The position numbers and the translations under genes were made by a program. Of a stretch of DNA of 64,000 bases, positions 56,007 to 64,000 are shown in pieces. The first letter of the stretch is position 1. Each line of letters starts with the position of its first letter. Source of the DNA: Brevibacillus porteri (GTDB lineage: Bacteria; Bacillota; Bacilli; Brevibacillales; Brevibacillaceae). Location of the stretch: assembly GCF_003013475.1 (NCBI RefSeq), contig NZ_PXZO01000033.1, positions 1 to 64,000 on the forward strand. The letters run 5' to 3'. The notes beneath the pieces were generated by a model. That model saw nothing but the letters and a program-made list of their open reading frames with translations. It did not search any database and was not told the DNA's origin.

Positions 56007-56949
56007 TTGGCAAAGGATTACCAGGTGAATTAGTCTGCACACCCTAACATCTACAACAATTATAGTGAAAGAACGTATAATTTCAATTTTCCGAACCAGA
56101 GGCTGGAATAAATCCAGATACCGGTTTATTGCTACTAATAGCAGGATTTAGTGGTAATACTAATTTGAATGGCTATAAGAAAATGTGGAGAGAGTTTGCA
56201 GATCAATATAACCTTGTTACAGTACAATGTGATTATTTTGGACAAGAGCTCATGCAAAGTTATCAATCACTACAATTAAACCTTACCCCGCAAGATATGG
56301 AGCTGGTGTTTACTCCAGATGAAATTAAAATGATCTATAATGAAGTTTTTAATCCATCGCTATTCTTAGACATAACAAGCAAATATCATATCGGAGTGGC
56401 TGCATATAAAAAACCAAACGAAAGTATGGAAAATTTTAATGATATGGGAATAATGTAAGCCCTGAATAACATTACTGCCATTTGCTACGTCATCCAAATT
56501 CTTAAAGTTAATAACTTAAAGTTTAACCCTAGAATAACGATTATTTATGGCCACTCTATTACACTGCTTCTGCAATTGATAACGATCCAGAAATCCTTCA
56601 CTTACCTACTCTTTACAAGAAGTTTAATAATTTCTGTGAGATACAATCTTTCCATGGTACTATTGACACTTTAATTAGTCATATTAATAAACAACAGTTT
56701 TGCAAATCACTGAAGAATTGTACATACCATGAAATTTCTGAAGAAAAGCTTGATGGGATCACCTTTCAATCAATAAATCATGGTTTGGACGTAGATTTAC
56801 TAACTCTATTTGATTATGTGATGAAAAATAAGCCCTTTGAAAAATCTGATGAGTTACAGTTAAATCCTATCAAACGAAAACTCGTAACTATCTTTTCAAT
56901 TACACTTCCGGTATTCCCTTACTATACAAATAAATCAATACACGATTAA
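56007..56949 (+). pseudogene. decayed DUF2920 gene (flagellin-modification-linked family)
   Basis: A TTG start with ATAGGAG eight bases before it reads MAKDYQVN and then a TAG stop where Trp is expected. The frame resumes as SAHPNIYNNYSERTYNFNFP, shifts frame near 56095, and continues as EAGINPDTGLLLLIAGFSGN through to a TAA at 56456. It then reads on in frame (ALNNITAICYVIQILK, TIIYGHS), shifts again near 56560, and stays open for some 120 codons with INHGLDVDLLTLFDYVM. The alpha/beta-hydrolase-like GHS and the HGxDxD region fit DUF2920, a family found in flagellin glycosylation loci. At least two stops and two frameshifts make it non-functional. Only the 109-codon part 56129-56458 looks intact. 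Confidence 0.75.
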
Positions 56950-57084
56950 ATGGGCTGAACAGAGTCAAGGGGAAAAAAGGCGAAGCGAATCCTCGACTCG
57001 TTGGTGGAGAGAAATAAAATCCTTTGGGGAGTAAGCCTTAATCTACTCTTTTGACATCAATTATTTTACAGAAACCACTTATAT

Positions 57085-57140
57085 AAAACAAACGTGTATA
57101 AAGGTAATACCTGTCGCCCTTAATACACGTTTGTTTTTGT
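57085..57140 (-). terminator. terminator of the sugar/acyl modification cluster
   Basis: AAAACAAACGTGTAT at 57085-57099 pairs perfectly with ATACACGTTTGTTTT at 57123-57137. The stem has 15 pairs and A/T flanks on both strands. The stretch 56950-57084 holds nothing else that I recognise. Confidence 0.9.
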
Positions 57141-57183
57141 ATTACGAGATACTTTACTACACCAATTATATTAAAATCATTGT

Positions 57184-57936
57184 CTACTCAATAATAATAT
57201 ATGAAGGTACAGTAGCAAATTTTGATCTTCTAATTTGATACTTGTTTATACCCAATACCTCAAGTAATGCCAGAGTTTCTCCTGGGAAAGCAGGGTAGTT
57301 AAGCTCATCAAAAGCAATAATACTTCCTTTTGTAACACGCTCCATAATTAGTTCCAGACACGCTTTTGTTGGCTCATATATATCAAAATCAAAGTACGCC
57401 AATGAGATAATGGTCTCCGGATGTTCCTCCAGATACTTCTTTAAAGTTTGAGTAGCATCACCTTTAACCAATTCGAATTTGTTAATATGATTTAAGGGGC
57501 TTAATTTTTGCCTTGTGAATAATAAATTTTCTAAGTACTCCTCATATCCTTCGGTAACAGCATAGGCACCTTTTTTAATGATACTGTCAGTGCCATCTTT
57601 TTCATTTACAGATGGAAAGCCTTCAAATGTATCAAACCCTACAATTTTTCTAGTGTAGTTATATGGTTCATATATGCCCCTTAACGCCTCATAGATTGCA
57701 AGGTTGGTTCCCCAGCGAACACCAAATTCCATAATCACACCATTTACATTTAAAATCTGCTGAAAAATATCATTTATAAATAGTATGTGTGATAACATTT
57801 GTCTATGAGTATATAACGCCATATGATCGATCATTTCATTTTTGGGGATTGGGCTATTTATAAATAAATCTAGCAATTCCAGTCGAGTCTGTTTTTCATC
57901 CTCAGCATATCTTTGAAGAAACTCTATTTTATTCAT
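57184..57936 (-). CDS. TylF/MycF-family sugar O-methyltransferase
   Basis: The 250-residue protein has the class I methyltransferase SAM loop IMEFGVRWGTNLAIYEAL (residues 68-85). The acid region SLAYFDFDIYEPTKACLELI, with metal-binding aspartates, is typical of TylF/MycF enzymes that methylate deoxysugar hydroxyls. FDTFEGFP and GSIIAFDELNYPAFPGE are further family marks. It is the last gene of the AT-rich cluster and probably methylates a sugar of a surface or flagellar glycan. Confidence 0.85.
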   Translation of the reverse strand: MNKIEFLQRYAEDEKQTRLELLDLFINSPIPKNEMIDHMALYTHRQMLSHILFINDIFQQILNVNGVIMEFGVRWGTNLAIYEALRGIYEPYNYTRKIVGFDTFEGFPSVNEKDGTDSIIKKGAYAVTEGYEEYLENLLFTRQKLSPLNHINKFELVKGDATQTLKKYLEEHPETIISLAYFDFDIYEPTKACLELIMERVTKGSIIAFDELNYPAFPGETLALLEVLGINKYQIRRSKFATVPSYIIIE

Positions 57937-57951
57937 CTTGTATCGTCTCCT

Positions 57952-58878
57952 TTATACATTGGTAGTATATTGTTCTATTACGGTATTAATACTACTAGAT
58001 CTACTAGGTGGTAATTGCACGCAGTCAATTCTATCTATCCAGAACCCATCATTTCCGTTCATCAATCCTGGATTAACTGTAAATCCTTTTCTAAAACCGT
58101 TTTCTCGTAATATCGGAGTTATTTCATTTCTCATTCTTTCGTGCATTTTCCCACCTCCAAAGGCCGGAGTATACCATTGAGAATTAATACCCAATGTCTC
58201 CTTTAAAAATGCCTTGCAAGGCATAATTTCATTCTTATAAAATTCATGTGGATTTCCATTGTAAGGTGCATGATGGTGGCAATGCACTCCTATAGCCATC
58301 CCTGATTGAGACATTTCCTTCAAATCTCCTACATTCAAGTAAAAATTTTTAATGAATGATAAGCTATCCGGGAAAATAGTCTTAAAAATAGATTCTAATA
58401 CTTCCCTTGATTCTGACTGCGATAACATAAAATTCAAAACATACTTATTGAACCTTCTTAACCTATTTGGTTCATAATGATATATACTGCTCTCTTCTTC
58501 CACATTAGAAACATCATATCGAGAAGAAAGTAACTCCCAAATTTCTTCGTCAGTCTTAAAAGAAAGAATCACATGAACTAGATGAAAAACGGGGATAATG
58601 CCAGTTAACATAGGACCTGACATAACTGTAAAGTACGCAGGTATACCCTTTTTTTTCAAAATATCGTAAGCATAAACATATTGATCTCTAGTTCCATCAT
58701 CAAAAGTAAGAACGCACTGAGGTTTTACTGACTTTTTATTTAATTCGTCAAGGTGGACTATGTTGTGTGTTTTACTGATTAGATCAATCTGTTTTTCAAA
58801 TTCCTCTGGTAGTAATGGAAAAATACCGTTCCATCCACTCCTTGGACGTACATAGTGATACATTACAGCAAAATCCAT
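57952..58878 (-). CDS. polysaccharide deacetylase family protein
   Basis: The 308-residue protein carries the NodB-type motif LTFDDGTRDQY (residues 57-67) with the catalytic and metal aspartates. Metal histidines are in GVHCHHHAPYNG and the later conserved segment is YTPAFGGGKMH. It has no signal peptide, so it acts in the cytoplasm, unlike wall deacetylases. In this cluster it may deacetylate a nucleotide sugar or carrier-linked sugar before another acyl group is added. It follows the GNAT gene by 16 bases. Confidence 0.85.
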   Translation of the reverse strand: MDFAVMYHYVRPRSGWNGIFPLLPEEFEKQIDLISKTHNIVHLDELNKKSVKPQCVLTFDDGTRDQYVYAYDILKKKGIPAYFTVMSGPMLTGIIPVFHLVHVILSFKTDEEIWELLSSRYDVSNVEEESSIYHYEPNRLRRFNKYVLNFMLSQSESREVLESIFKTIFPDSLSFIKNFYLNVGDLKEMSQSGMAIGVHCHHHAPYNGNPHEFYKNEIMPCKAFLKETLGINSQWYTPAFGGGKMHERMRNEITPILRENGFRKGFTVNPGLMNGNDGFWIDRIDCVQLPPSRSSSINTVIEQYTTNV

Positions 58879-58894
58879 ATTTCACCCCAGATAA

Positions 58895-60049
58895 TCATTC
58901 TTCACTCCATTCACTAGGTAAGGGCCAGATATTTGGCCTATCCATGTCACAATCTGATTTAACAAAATAAGTATCGTTAATGTCGAAATTAAGGGTTTCT
59001 CCCAATTCATTTCTCACTTTCCAAGTGAAGTTTATTGGGTTGACCTTATAACGAAATGGTTGAAACAGACCTGCCAAACCGTTTAATGCGGGAGTATAGT
59101 CATAGTTCTGTTTTCTAAAACCAACCTTAAGCAGTAAATGTTCCAACCGATTCGTACTAATTTGAAAATCGGCTGCTACACATCCCATATCTCTTGCCCA
59201 GTTCAATATTCCACCTAAAATTTTTATGAAATCTGGATCTGTAAAGCCACTCCAAACCTCTTTATTGGCCGGAATTAATTCAATGATACGTAAAATTTTT
59301 GTACCATGAATTTCTGTGTCATTCGGAGAATAGACTCGATCTATCCTAATTACTGCAACACCCTGATGTTCATTTCCGAAATATAAATATTTAAATCCAT
59401 TACTGTTCTTATAACGCCAATCCCAAAAAGAAGCATTTCTATGTTGAGAAAAACGAAACTCTCCTATAATACTTCTTTTATACAGAGCCTCTAAGTCTTC
59501 TACCCTTATTTCAGTATTGGGTGTCTGTGTCTTTTCAGCAGAGAAATTTTCTGAGATTTCATTAACCCACTGATCTATCTCCTCTGTATTTACCTGTTCT
59601 TGAAGTAGCAACTTGTATTTATCGGAATTCAACGGTAATACATACCGATTAAGATTTTCTGAATAGGAGTATCCCATTCTTTTGTACATCGGAACCACAT
59701 TTAAATTACAGCCAAGAGTAAATGTAACCTGCTTTTTCTTTTCCGTTTCTTTTAAAAGTAATATACCTAGCCCACTGTTTCTATACTCTTCATCTATTAC
59801 CCACATAGTCAGACCAGCACCCTTTTGTACTGTTCCATCTACGTCATAAAAGCTCGGGATATTTCCTAAAAACCCTATTATTTTCTCTTCCTTTAGTACA
59901 AGAAAAGAATCTGTTGCTTCCTCTTCCTTTATCCGATACTGCCAATTAAAAAGTGACTTGTCATATATAGCGTGCTGAACTGCCCAATTTTTCTTGAGAA
60001 ATTGAACTAACGGATCAAAAAAGCTATCCTCATACGGAATGATCTTCAA
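58895..60049 (-). CDS. GNAT-family N-acyltransferase
   Basis: The 384-residue protein is a large GNAT protein with two GNAT-like halves. The first has the acyl-CoA loop YRNSGLGILLLKE (residues 89-101) and WVIDEEYR before it. The second half (about 200-384) repeats the fold less clearly. Its place between an ACP/FkbH pair and a deacetylase suggests it moves an acyl group from a carrier to an amino sugar. It overlaps the VOC gene by 20 bases. Confidence 0.8.
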   Translation of the reverse strand: MKIIPYEDSFFDPLVQFLKKNWAVQHAIYDKSLFNWQYRIKEEEATDSFLVLKEEKIIGFLGNIPSFYDVDGTVQKGAGLTMWVIDEEYRNSGLGILLLKETEKKKQVTFTLGCNLNVVPMYKRMGYSYSENLNRYVLPLNSDKYKLLLQEQVNTEEIDQWVNEISENFSAEKTQTPNTEIRVEDLEALYKRSIIGEFRFSQHRNASFWDWRYKNSNGFKYLYFGNEHQGVAVIRIDRVYSPNDTEIHGTKILRIIELIPANKEVWSGFTDPDFIKILGGILNWARDMGCVAADFQISTNRLEHLLLKVGFRKQNYDYTPALNGLAGLFQPFRYKVNPINFTWKVRNELGETLNFDINDTYFVKSDCDMDRPNIWPLPSEWSEE

Positions 60050-60449
60050 TGGAAGGCTTCCTTTCTAATAGTTCGAATAATCCCCATACTGGATGGAATA
60101 CCCAAGCGATTTTTCGGCCTCCAAACGCTACAGCTGGGGTAGGATTTTGAATCACCTTGAATTTATGAGAAATTGTGTGGAGTAATCCGTCATCAATATC
60201 ATCAACTTCAAAACAAAGATGGACCAACTTATTGCCCTTTTTAATGCTGTTCTGTACAGGAGAGTCTTCAGTAGTTGGTTGTATTACTTCAACATGACAA
60301 TCTCCAATGTTCATAAAGCCAACTTTTACACGTTGAATTGAATCTTCAACCATGTTTAAGTTACCAATCAGAGATTGTTGTGTATTAGATATAGCCAGCC
60401 CAACATGATGAAAGGTGGCAGAAGGTCCAAAAAAGTTTGCATTAACCAT
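60030..60449 (-). CDS. VOC-superfamily protein (methylmalonyl-CoA-epimerase-like)
   Basis: I start at MVNANFFGPSATFHHVGLAI, with AAGGAG about ten bases upstream, giving 139 residues. The vicinal-oxygen-chelate fold is shown by FHHVGLAISNTQQSL (first metal His), CHVEVIQP, VHLCFEVDDIDDGL (second His) and WGLFELLER (Glu). This pattern resembles methylmalonyl-CoA epimerase. Together with FkbH and ACP it may shape the acyl unit on the carrier. It lies 13 bases after the ACP gene. Confidence 0.8.
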   Translation of the reverse strand: MVNANFFGPSATFHHVGLAISNTQQSLIGNLNMVEDSIQRVKVGFMNIGDCHVEVIQPTTEDSPVQNSIKKGNKLVHLCFEVDDIDDGLLHTISHKFKVIQNPTPAVAFGGRKIAWVFHPVWGLFELLERKPSIEDHSV

Positions 60450-60462
60450 AAAATTTCTCTCC

Positions 60463-60699
60463 TTACTTATTCCTATGTCTTTTAAGGAGATCCATAATTC
60501 CCTGAATTGTCCGGATTTCAGCAATTTCCTCAATACCTATCGAGACATTAAATTCAGACTCAATTTCCATAATAAGATTTAAGTGGTTAAGCGAATCCCA
60601 CAATACAAAATCATCCTTGCTTGATTGTAAAGTAACACTTTCTAAAGGAGCTTCAAAGAGTGTAGCAACCATATTTTGTACCTTGGTGAAATCATCCAT
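60463..60699 (-). CDS. acyl carrier protein
   Basis: The 78-residue protein is an ACP. The phosphopantetheine site is DSLNHL with Ser36, inside FVLWDSLNHLNLIMEIE. Four-helix layout and acidic character are normal. Its ATG overlaps the FkbH-like stop as TAATG, so the two are co-translated. An ACP next to an FkbH-like protein usually carries the glyceryl unit that FkbH loads. This is a dedicated carrier, not the fatty-acid ACP. Confidence 0.9.
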   Translation of the reverse strand: MDDFTKVQNMVATLFEAPLESVTLQSSKDDFVLWDSLNHLNLIMEIESEFNVSIGIEEIAEIRTIQGIMDLLKRHRNK

Positions 60700-62372
60700 T
60701 AATTTTGCACCTCATTAATTACATTGATAAAATCTGGACTTGGTACTTTATTCATGTCTAATAGGTAATCAGATGAATCAGTATACTTATCCTTAATAAA
60801 ATCAAAGAATGGTTGGTTTTTGTCTGTTTTCTGATACCTAGCCCTTACTGAGTCAATATTCATTTTCTTAATTTTAGACAAGACATTGAATAACAATGCC
60901 TCTTCTATTTTTTTCCCCATTACTCTACAACTCATGACGAAGTCAACAATTTCCGCTTGATTATTGGATACTGAAAAGCTTATTAAGGCAGTTATTCCAG
61001 AATCGCCGAATTTATCTTGCACTTGGAACACATATACTTGATTTTGATCAAAACTGCTCCAATTCCAGTACTCATCTTCTGTGTATCGATTCGTAGCCAT
61101 ATTGAATTGGTTAGTTTTATTCAAAAGCTGGACTGCACGTGTCAATAGATTTTTCTCTAACGGAAGTACTTTAACGATAATATCCAAAGATTTTAACCAA
61201 TCATCTATTGATGACGCATTTGAAAGACTTATTTTTCGTTCAGATTCTTTTTGATACATTTCTGTTCTAACTCTGTCTTCACGAGTAATTTCAATAGTTT
61301 CAAAACAATCAAGCATACGAATAAATGTTGGATACGCCGTATAATCCTCAGGTAAATCAGGAGTATATATCTCTGGGAATGCCTGCTTTACTCTTTCTCT
61401 TTCAGTAGGATTATCATCTAAAAAAACAACAGACTGCAGACCAATATTCAATTCGTTTACCATTTCTGCGATATTCTCCGCCTTATCCTTCCAATTAATC
61501 CGATAAGAAGAAAAGTCGAACATTCTCAATATCATTTCCGGATGATTCTCTATCATATCTTTTGCAATGCTCTCATCATTTTTACTGCTTATGGCAAGTA
61601 AAATTCCACGTTCTCTAAGTTTTTTTAATTCCTTTTGGAATTGAATGAAGCTCTCTCCAATGGGATTAATTCCACCTAAATTAATATTATCAATCCCATC
61701 ATCTCCGATAATACCTCCCCAAAGAGTATTATCCAAATCGCAAATAATTACCTTTTTAGTTTGTCCTTGAAATGCTCGAATGACAGACTTCATTTCATAA
61801 GCAGCTTTCTCAAAGTAATCTCTAGAGTAGTTAATTTTCCCAAGTGCGAACATTTTATGGTCAAAGCTCTTCTTTTGCAAAGAAATATACCAATAGTTAG
61901 AATCTAATAGAACAATATGATTGTAGTTACTGAAGTGTTGAGCTAAGCGGAGGTTCATTTGCATTAATATATTGGTATGTCCTACATTATGTTTATATGC
62001 AAGAGTCTGAATCTCTCGATAATGAGGTGGCATTGACCAAGAAACAACAAAAGTAAGTTTGCTTCTTTGACTAGATTCTATTATATTCCTTGCAAAGTAA
62101 TCGACTTCGTCCATTAACGAATTGATTTCAAATTCCTCATAACCCAATACTTTTTCAAAAGATGGAATACTTCTTTCAGGGGTTGTCCACACGATTAATA
62201 GTTCATTTTCTTCCTTCCAGACACTGTGGTGTGGATCCATTAATATCTGTTGGACTTGATTATAAGGCCCTGTCTTCGCCTCAATGAAAGGAGTGGTTGA
62301 ACGATCTGACAAAAATCTCAGAATAGGGTCAACAATAGTATCTGCTAGTATTAGTGCTTTAATATCAGGCAT
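60699..62372 (-). CDS. FkbH-like HAD-IIIC protein
   Basis: The 557-residue protein has an N-terminal SGNH-like region (about 1-190) and a HAD domain with DLDNTLWGG (Asp212, Asp214). A GNAT-like C-terminal part (about 390-550; NQFNMATNRYTEDEYW, GDSGITALISFSV) completes the FkbH layout. FkbH-like proteins in several pathways dephosphorylate 1,3-bisphosphoglycerate and load glyceryl onto an ACP. The directly coupled ACP supports that role here. It is the first gene of the six-gene cluster. Confidence 0.88.
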   Translation of the reverse strand: MPDIKALILADTIVDPILRFLSDRSTTPFIEAKTGPYNQVQQILMDPHHSVWKEENELLIVWTTPERSIPSFEKVLGYEEFEINSLMDEVDYFARNIIESSQRSKLTFVVSWSMPPHYREIQTLAYKHNVGHTNILMQMNLRLAQHFSNYNHIVLLDSNYWYISLQKKSFDHKMFALGKINYSRDYFEKAAYEMKSVIRAFQGQTKKVIICDLDNTLWGGIIGDDGIDNINLGGINPIGESFIQFQKELKKLRERGILLAISSKNDESIAKDMIENHPEMILRMFDFSSYRINWKDKAENIAEMVNELNIGLQSVVFLDDNPTERERVKQAFPEIYTPDLPEDYTAYPTFIRMLDCFETIEITREDRVRTEMYQKESERKISLSNASSIDDWLKSLDIIVKVLPLEKNLLTRAVQLLNKTNQFNMATNRYTEDEYWNWSSFDQNQVYVFQVQDKFGDSGITALISFSVSNNQAEIVDFVMSCRVMGKKIEEALLFNVLSKIKKMNIDSVRARYQKTDKNQPFFDFIKDKYTDSSDYLLDMNKVPSPDFINVINEVQN

Positions 62373-62503
62373 AATAACACTCCATTGAAGTTAAATATTA
62401 TGTACAGGCATCATCGGCTATTTCAAATATCGGTAAATCTAGTCGTAAGCAAAATAGGACAATTGTATTAAACTGAAGTCTTCATTCCTCAACTATTCTT
62501 AGA

Positions 62504-62539
62504 TTACGTTGACGTAACGTAGTCTTACTTAAACGTAAG
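62504..62539. promoter_or_regulatory. ACGT-containing palindromes upstream of the FkbH-like gene
   Basis: TTACGT-TG-ACGTAA (62504-62517) is a palindrome, followed by CTTAC/GTAAG arms at 62524-62528 and 62535-62539. They lie about 130-170 bases before the first gene of the modification cluster and could be operator sites or part of a fliT terminator. No function is shown. Confidence 0.3.
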
Positions 62540-62556
62540 AAAATCCCCTCCGATCG

Positions 62557-62591
62557 AAAGCGTTACGTTTATCTTTTCAGACAGACGCTTT
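62557..62591 (-). terminator. weak hairpin after fliT
   Basis: AAAGCGT at 62557-62563 pairs with ACGCTTT at 62585-62591, with a 21-base loop. There is no clear T-tract on the minus strand. Confidence 0.35.
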
Positions 62592-62634
62592 TCACTCTCT
62601 ATCATAAAGGGATTCTATTACGTCCCACTTGTTC

Positions 62635-62991
62635 CTATTTTTTTCTGTCAAAAAACGCTCCGTAACCAGTTGGTCCTGCATCCTGATAAGAATTCGTAAC
62701 CATCCTGCTACGTTGAACATTATTCAATTTTTTTTGGATCTCTTGCTTGTGTCCCTCTATCAGTGGAAACAGTCTTTGATTGATGGCAAACACTTTCGAA
62801 AGTAGTTGACGATTGGATTCTGTTAGCATATCCTCCAGCCCTTTTTCTTGCAGCGATTCAATGAGCTTTTCCCTCTCATCCAAAATAGTCAACCACTCTT
62901 CTGGCTCCGAGTCATCTTGCATCACGATCTCTTCCAAACGAAGAGTCTCTCTAAGCAAACGTTCCAAGAGTTCCTCAATTGTCTTTTCCAT
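62635..62991 (-). CDS. fliT: flagellar protein FliT
   Basis: The start at 62991 (MEKTIEELLERLLRETLRLE) has AAGGAG six bases upstream; the ATG just before is too close. The 118-residue helical protein has EEWLTILDEREKLIESLQE and LFPLIEGHKQEIQKKLNNVQ, as in FliT chaperones that bind FliD. A short variable tail ends in FFDRKK. It follows fliS by ten bases. Position after fliD-fliS is the main support. Confidence 0.8.
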   Translation of the reverse strand: MEKTIEELLERLLRETLRLEEIVMQDDSEPEEWLTILDEREKLIESLQEKGLEDMLTESNRQLLSKVFAINQRLFPLIEGHKQEIQKKLNNVQRSRMVTNSYQDAGPTGYGAFFDRKK

Positions 62992-63001
62992 CATTTGCTC
63001 C

Positions 63002-63379
63002 TTACCCTTGTGATTTCGCGAGCTGCATGGCCTCTTTCCATGTGTCTCGGAACTGAAGGAATAAGCTTTCCACTTCACTCAGAATCTCTATATCTTTACG
63101 CATATTTGCTTCAATCGTACGGTGGAGCATATATTCATAGAGCTTAATGAAGTCTTTAGAGATCGTATAATCGCTATTCAAGGTAGACATCAGCTCATAT
63201 AAAATATTTTGCACTTTGAGAGATGCTTCGTGTGCCTTTGCTACATCCTTATCCTCAATTGCGCCTTTAACTTGTTTAATAAACTTAAGTGCTCCATTGT
63301 ATAACATCAATGTCAAATCAGCAGGAGTAGCGGTCGTTACCTGATTAGATTGGTATGTTTGAGCAGCATTTTGTAACAT
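63002..63379 (-). CDS. fliS: flagellin export chaperone FliS
   Basis: FliS binds the C-terminus of flagellin before export. I start at MLQNAAQTYQSNQV because GGGAG lies eight bases before it, giving 125 residues. The TPADLTLMLYNGALKFIKQ motif is diagnostic, followed by NILYELMSTLNSDYTISKDF and a C-terminal helix. It lies 15 bases after fliD. Confidence 0.96.
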   Translation of the reverse strand: MLQNAAQTYQSNQVTTATPADLTLMLYNGALKFIKQVKGAIEDKDVAKAHEASLKVQNILYELMSTLNSDYTISKDFIKLYEYMLHRTIEANMRKDIEILSEVESLFLQFRDTWKEAMQLAKSQG

Positions 63380-63394
63380 CTGCATCACTCCCTA

Positions 63395-64000
63395 TTATCG
63401 TTGCCCTAACATTTGTGCGAACCAAGAGCCTTGGGACTGGCTTTTTGACATTGCTTTCTCCATAGCAGAGAATTGCTTATAGTAACGATCCTCAATTACC
63501 TTTAAGCGATCTTCCCATTGCTCAATATCTTCATCAGTTCTGGCAATCTTCCGGGTTAGATAACTATCGTCGTATGCTGTAGAGGAGCTACCTGCCTCCT
63601 TGGTTACCTCTTTTATTACCTTCGTGAGATTACCAAATAACCGTTCCGAAATACCGCTCTCTTTATACTTAGTAGCGGAATCGGAAGAAGAACTATAATT
63701 GGTGAAAAGTTTAATTACATCATCACCATGGTTGTTAATTGCATCTCTTAGCTTCTCTTCATTAATATACAGCTTCCCATTTTCTTGATACGCATTTTTA
63801 CCAGCAGGAGGTCCACCAATGCCAATTTCAGAGAGGGTATCGAATGCAGAATTGACCCCTGTTCCACTTAATGGCATACTCACCGAGCGACGCATTTCAT
63901 TCAATGCACTTGTTAAAATAGGATCACGCAGCAACATACCACTTTTTGCCATTTTCTCCATTTTTTCTGCTGTTTTATCATCTAGTGCTTCTTTCTCTTC
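63395..64000 (-). CDS. fliD: flagellar hook-associated protein 2 (filament cap), C-terminal part
   Basis: The frame is open to the window edge, so this is the last ~201 codons of FliD, which caps the filament. The C-terminal FliD domain is seen: EKMAKSGMLLRDPILTSALN, LSEIGIGGPPAGKNAYQENG, LYINEEKLRDAINNHGDDVI and the closing coiled coil (TDEDIEQWEDRLKVIEDRYYKQFSAMEKAMS). fliS follows by 15 bases. The N-terminus and promoter lie beyond the window. Confidence 0.95.
   Translation of the reverse strand, partial: EEKEALDDKTAEKMEKMAKSGMLLRDPILTSALNEMRRSVSMPLSGTGVNSAFDTLSEIGIGGPPAGKNAYQENGKLYINEEKLRDAINNHGDDVIKLFTNYSSSSDSATKYKESGISERLFGNLTKVIKEVTKEAGSSSTAYDDSYLTRKIARTDEDIEQWEDRLKVIEDRYYKQFSAMEKAMSKSQSQGSWFAQMLGQR

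Noticed and set aside
1-64000. CRISPR arrays, tRNA or rRNA genes, insertion sequences
   Set aside because: I scanned for regular direct repeats with spacers, tRNA-like cloverleaf signatures and transposase motifs and saw none. The only tandem repeat found is the RNA element at 34.3-34.5 kb. A tool-based scan could still find something I missed.

Overview
The window looks like the chromosome of an endospore-forming, flagellated member of the Bacilli, most probably Brevibacillus or a close relative. No species marker is present, so this rests on gene order and protein character. The backbone follows the order known from Bacillus subtilis: fliD-fliS-fliT, hpf, secA, prfB, a lipoprotein cytochrome c (cccB), ftsE-ftsX, ctpB, minJ, uvrB-uvrA, a yvlD-like gene, hprK, a yvoF-like gene and the his operon. 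Most genes are on the minus strand. Accessory blocks sit between backbone genes.

Layout. 0.4-7.6 kb: a GNAT acetyltransferase and a complete eight-gene histidine operon (hisZ-G-D-B-H-A-F-IE), tightly overlapped. 7.8-15.4 kb: yvoF-like acyltransferase, hprK, a yvlD-like membrane protein, an HD phosphohydrolase and uvrBA with a candidate SOS box. 15.5-16.5 kb: a detached FlgD-like hook-cap protein with a threefold C-terminal repeat. 16.5-24.1 kb: a YcdB/YcdC-type secreted protein, minJ, ctpB, an EnvC-type murein hydrolase activator and ftsX-ftsE. 24.4-28.7 kb: alcohol dehydrogenase, a small secreted protein, a spore-germination permease and an acetamidase/formamidase. 28.7-43.1 kb: arginine biosynthesis in three units (argGH, argCBD, carAB-argF) with candidate ArgR boxes and no argJ. 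It is interrupted by a phosphoglycerate-mutase-like gene and by a small signalling-type locus: tandem structured RNA, 25-residue peptide, DUF5317 protein and membrane HD-GYP protein. 43.2-50.8 kb: cytochrome c, a YciI-like protein, a PAS histidine kinase, prfB with its programmed frameshift, secA without the usual zinc tail, and hpf. 50.9-53.9 kb: a soluble HD-GYP protein, a cold-shock-gene remnant, an amino-acid ABC permease and binding protein without an ATPase, and a cluster of DnaA-box-like 9-mers. 54.0-64.0 kb: motA-motB, a YjfB-like small motility protein, a decayed DUF2920 gene, an AT-rich six-gene sugar/acyl modification cluster (FkbH-like, ACP, VOC, GNAT, deacetylase, TylF-like methyltransferase), then fliT, fliS and the 3' part of fliD.

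How the parts work together. The 54-64 kb end is a motility region, and the FkbH/ACP cluster is probably a flagellin or surface-glycan decoration module. The 17-24 kb block is a cell-division and cell-wall-remodelling block in which FtsEX lies directly upstream of its likely hydrolase partner. The arginine genes appear to be co-regulated by ArgR.

The most unusual element is at 34.24-34.54 kb on the minus strand. Two tandem RNA modules of about 75 nt share a conserved loop but have compensatory stem changes. They lie just upstream of a 25-codon peptide gene whose ribosome-binding site may pair with the second module. An intrinsic terminator and two membrane-protein genes follow, the second of them an HD-GYP protein.
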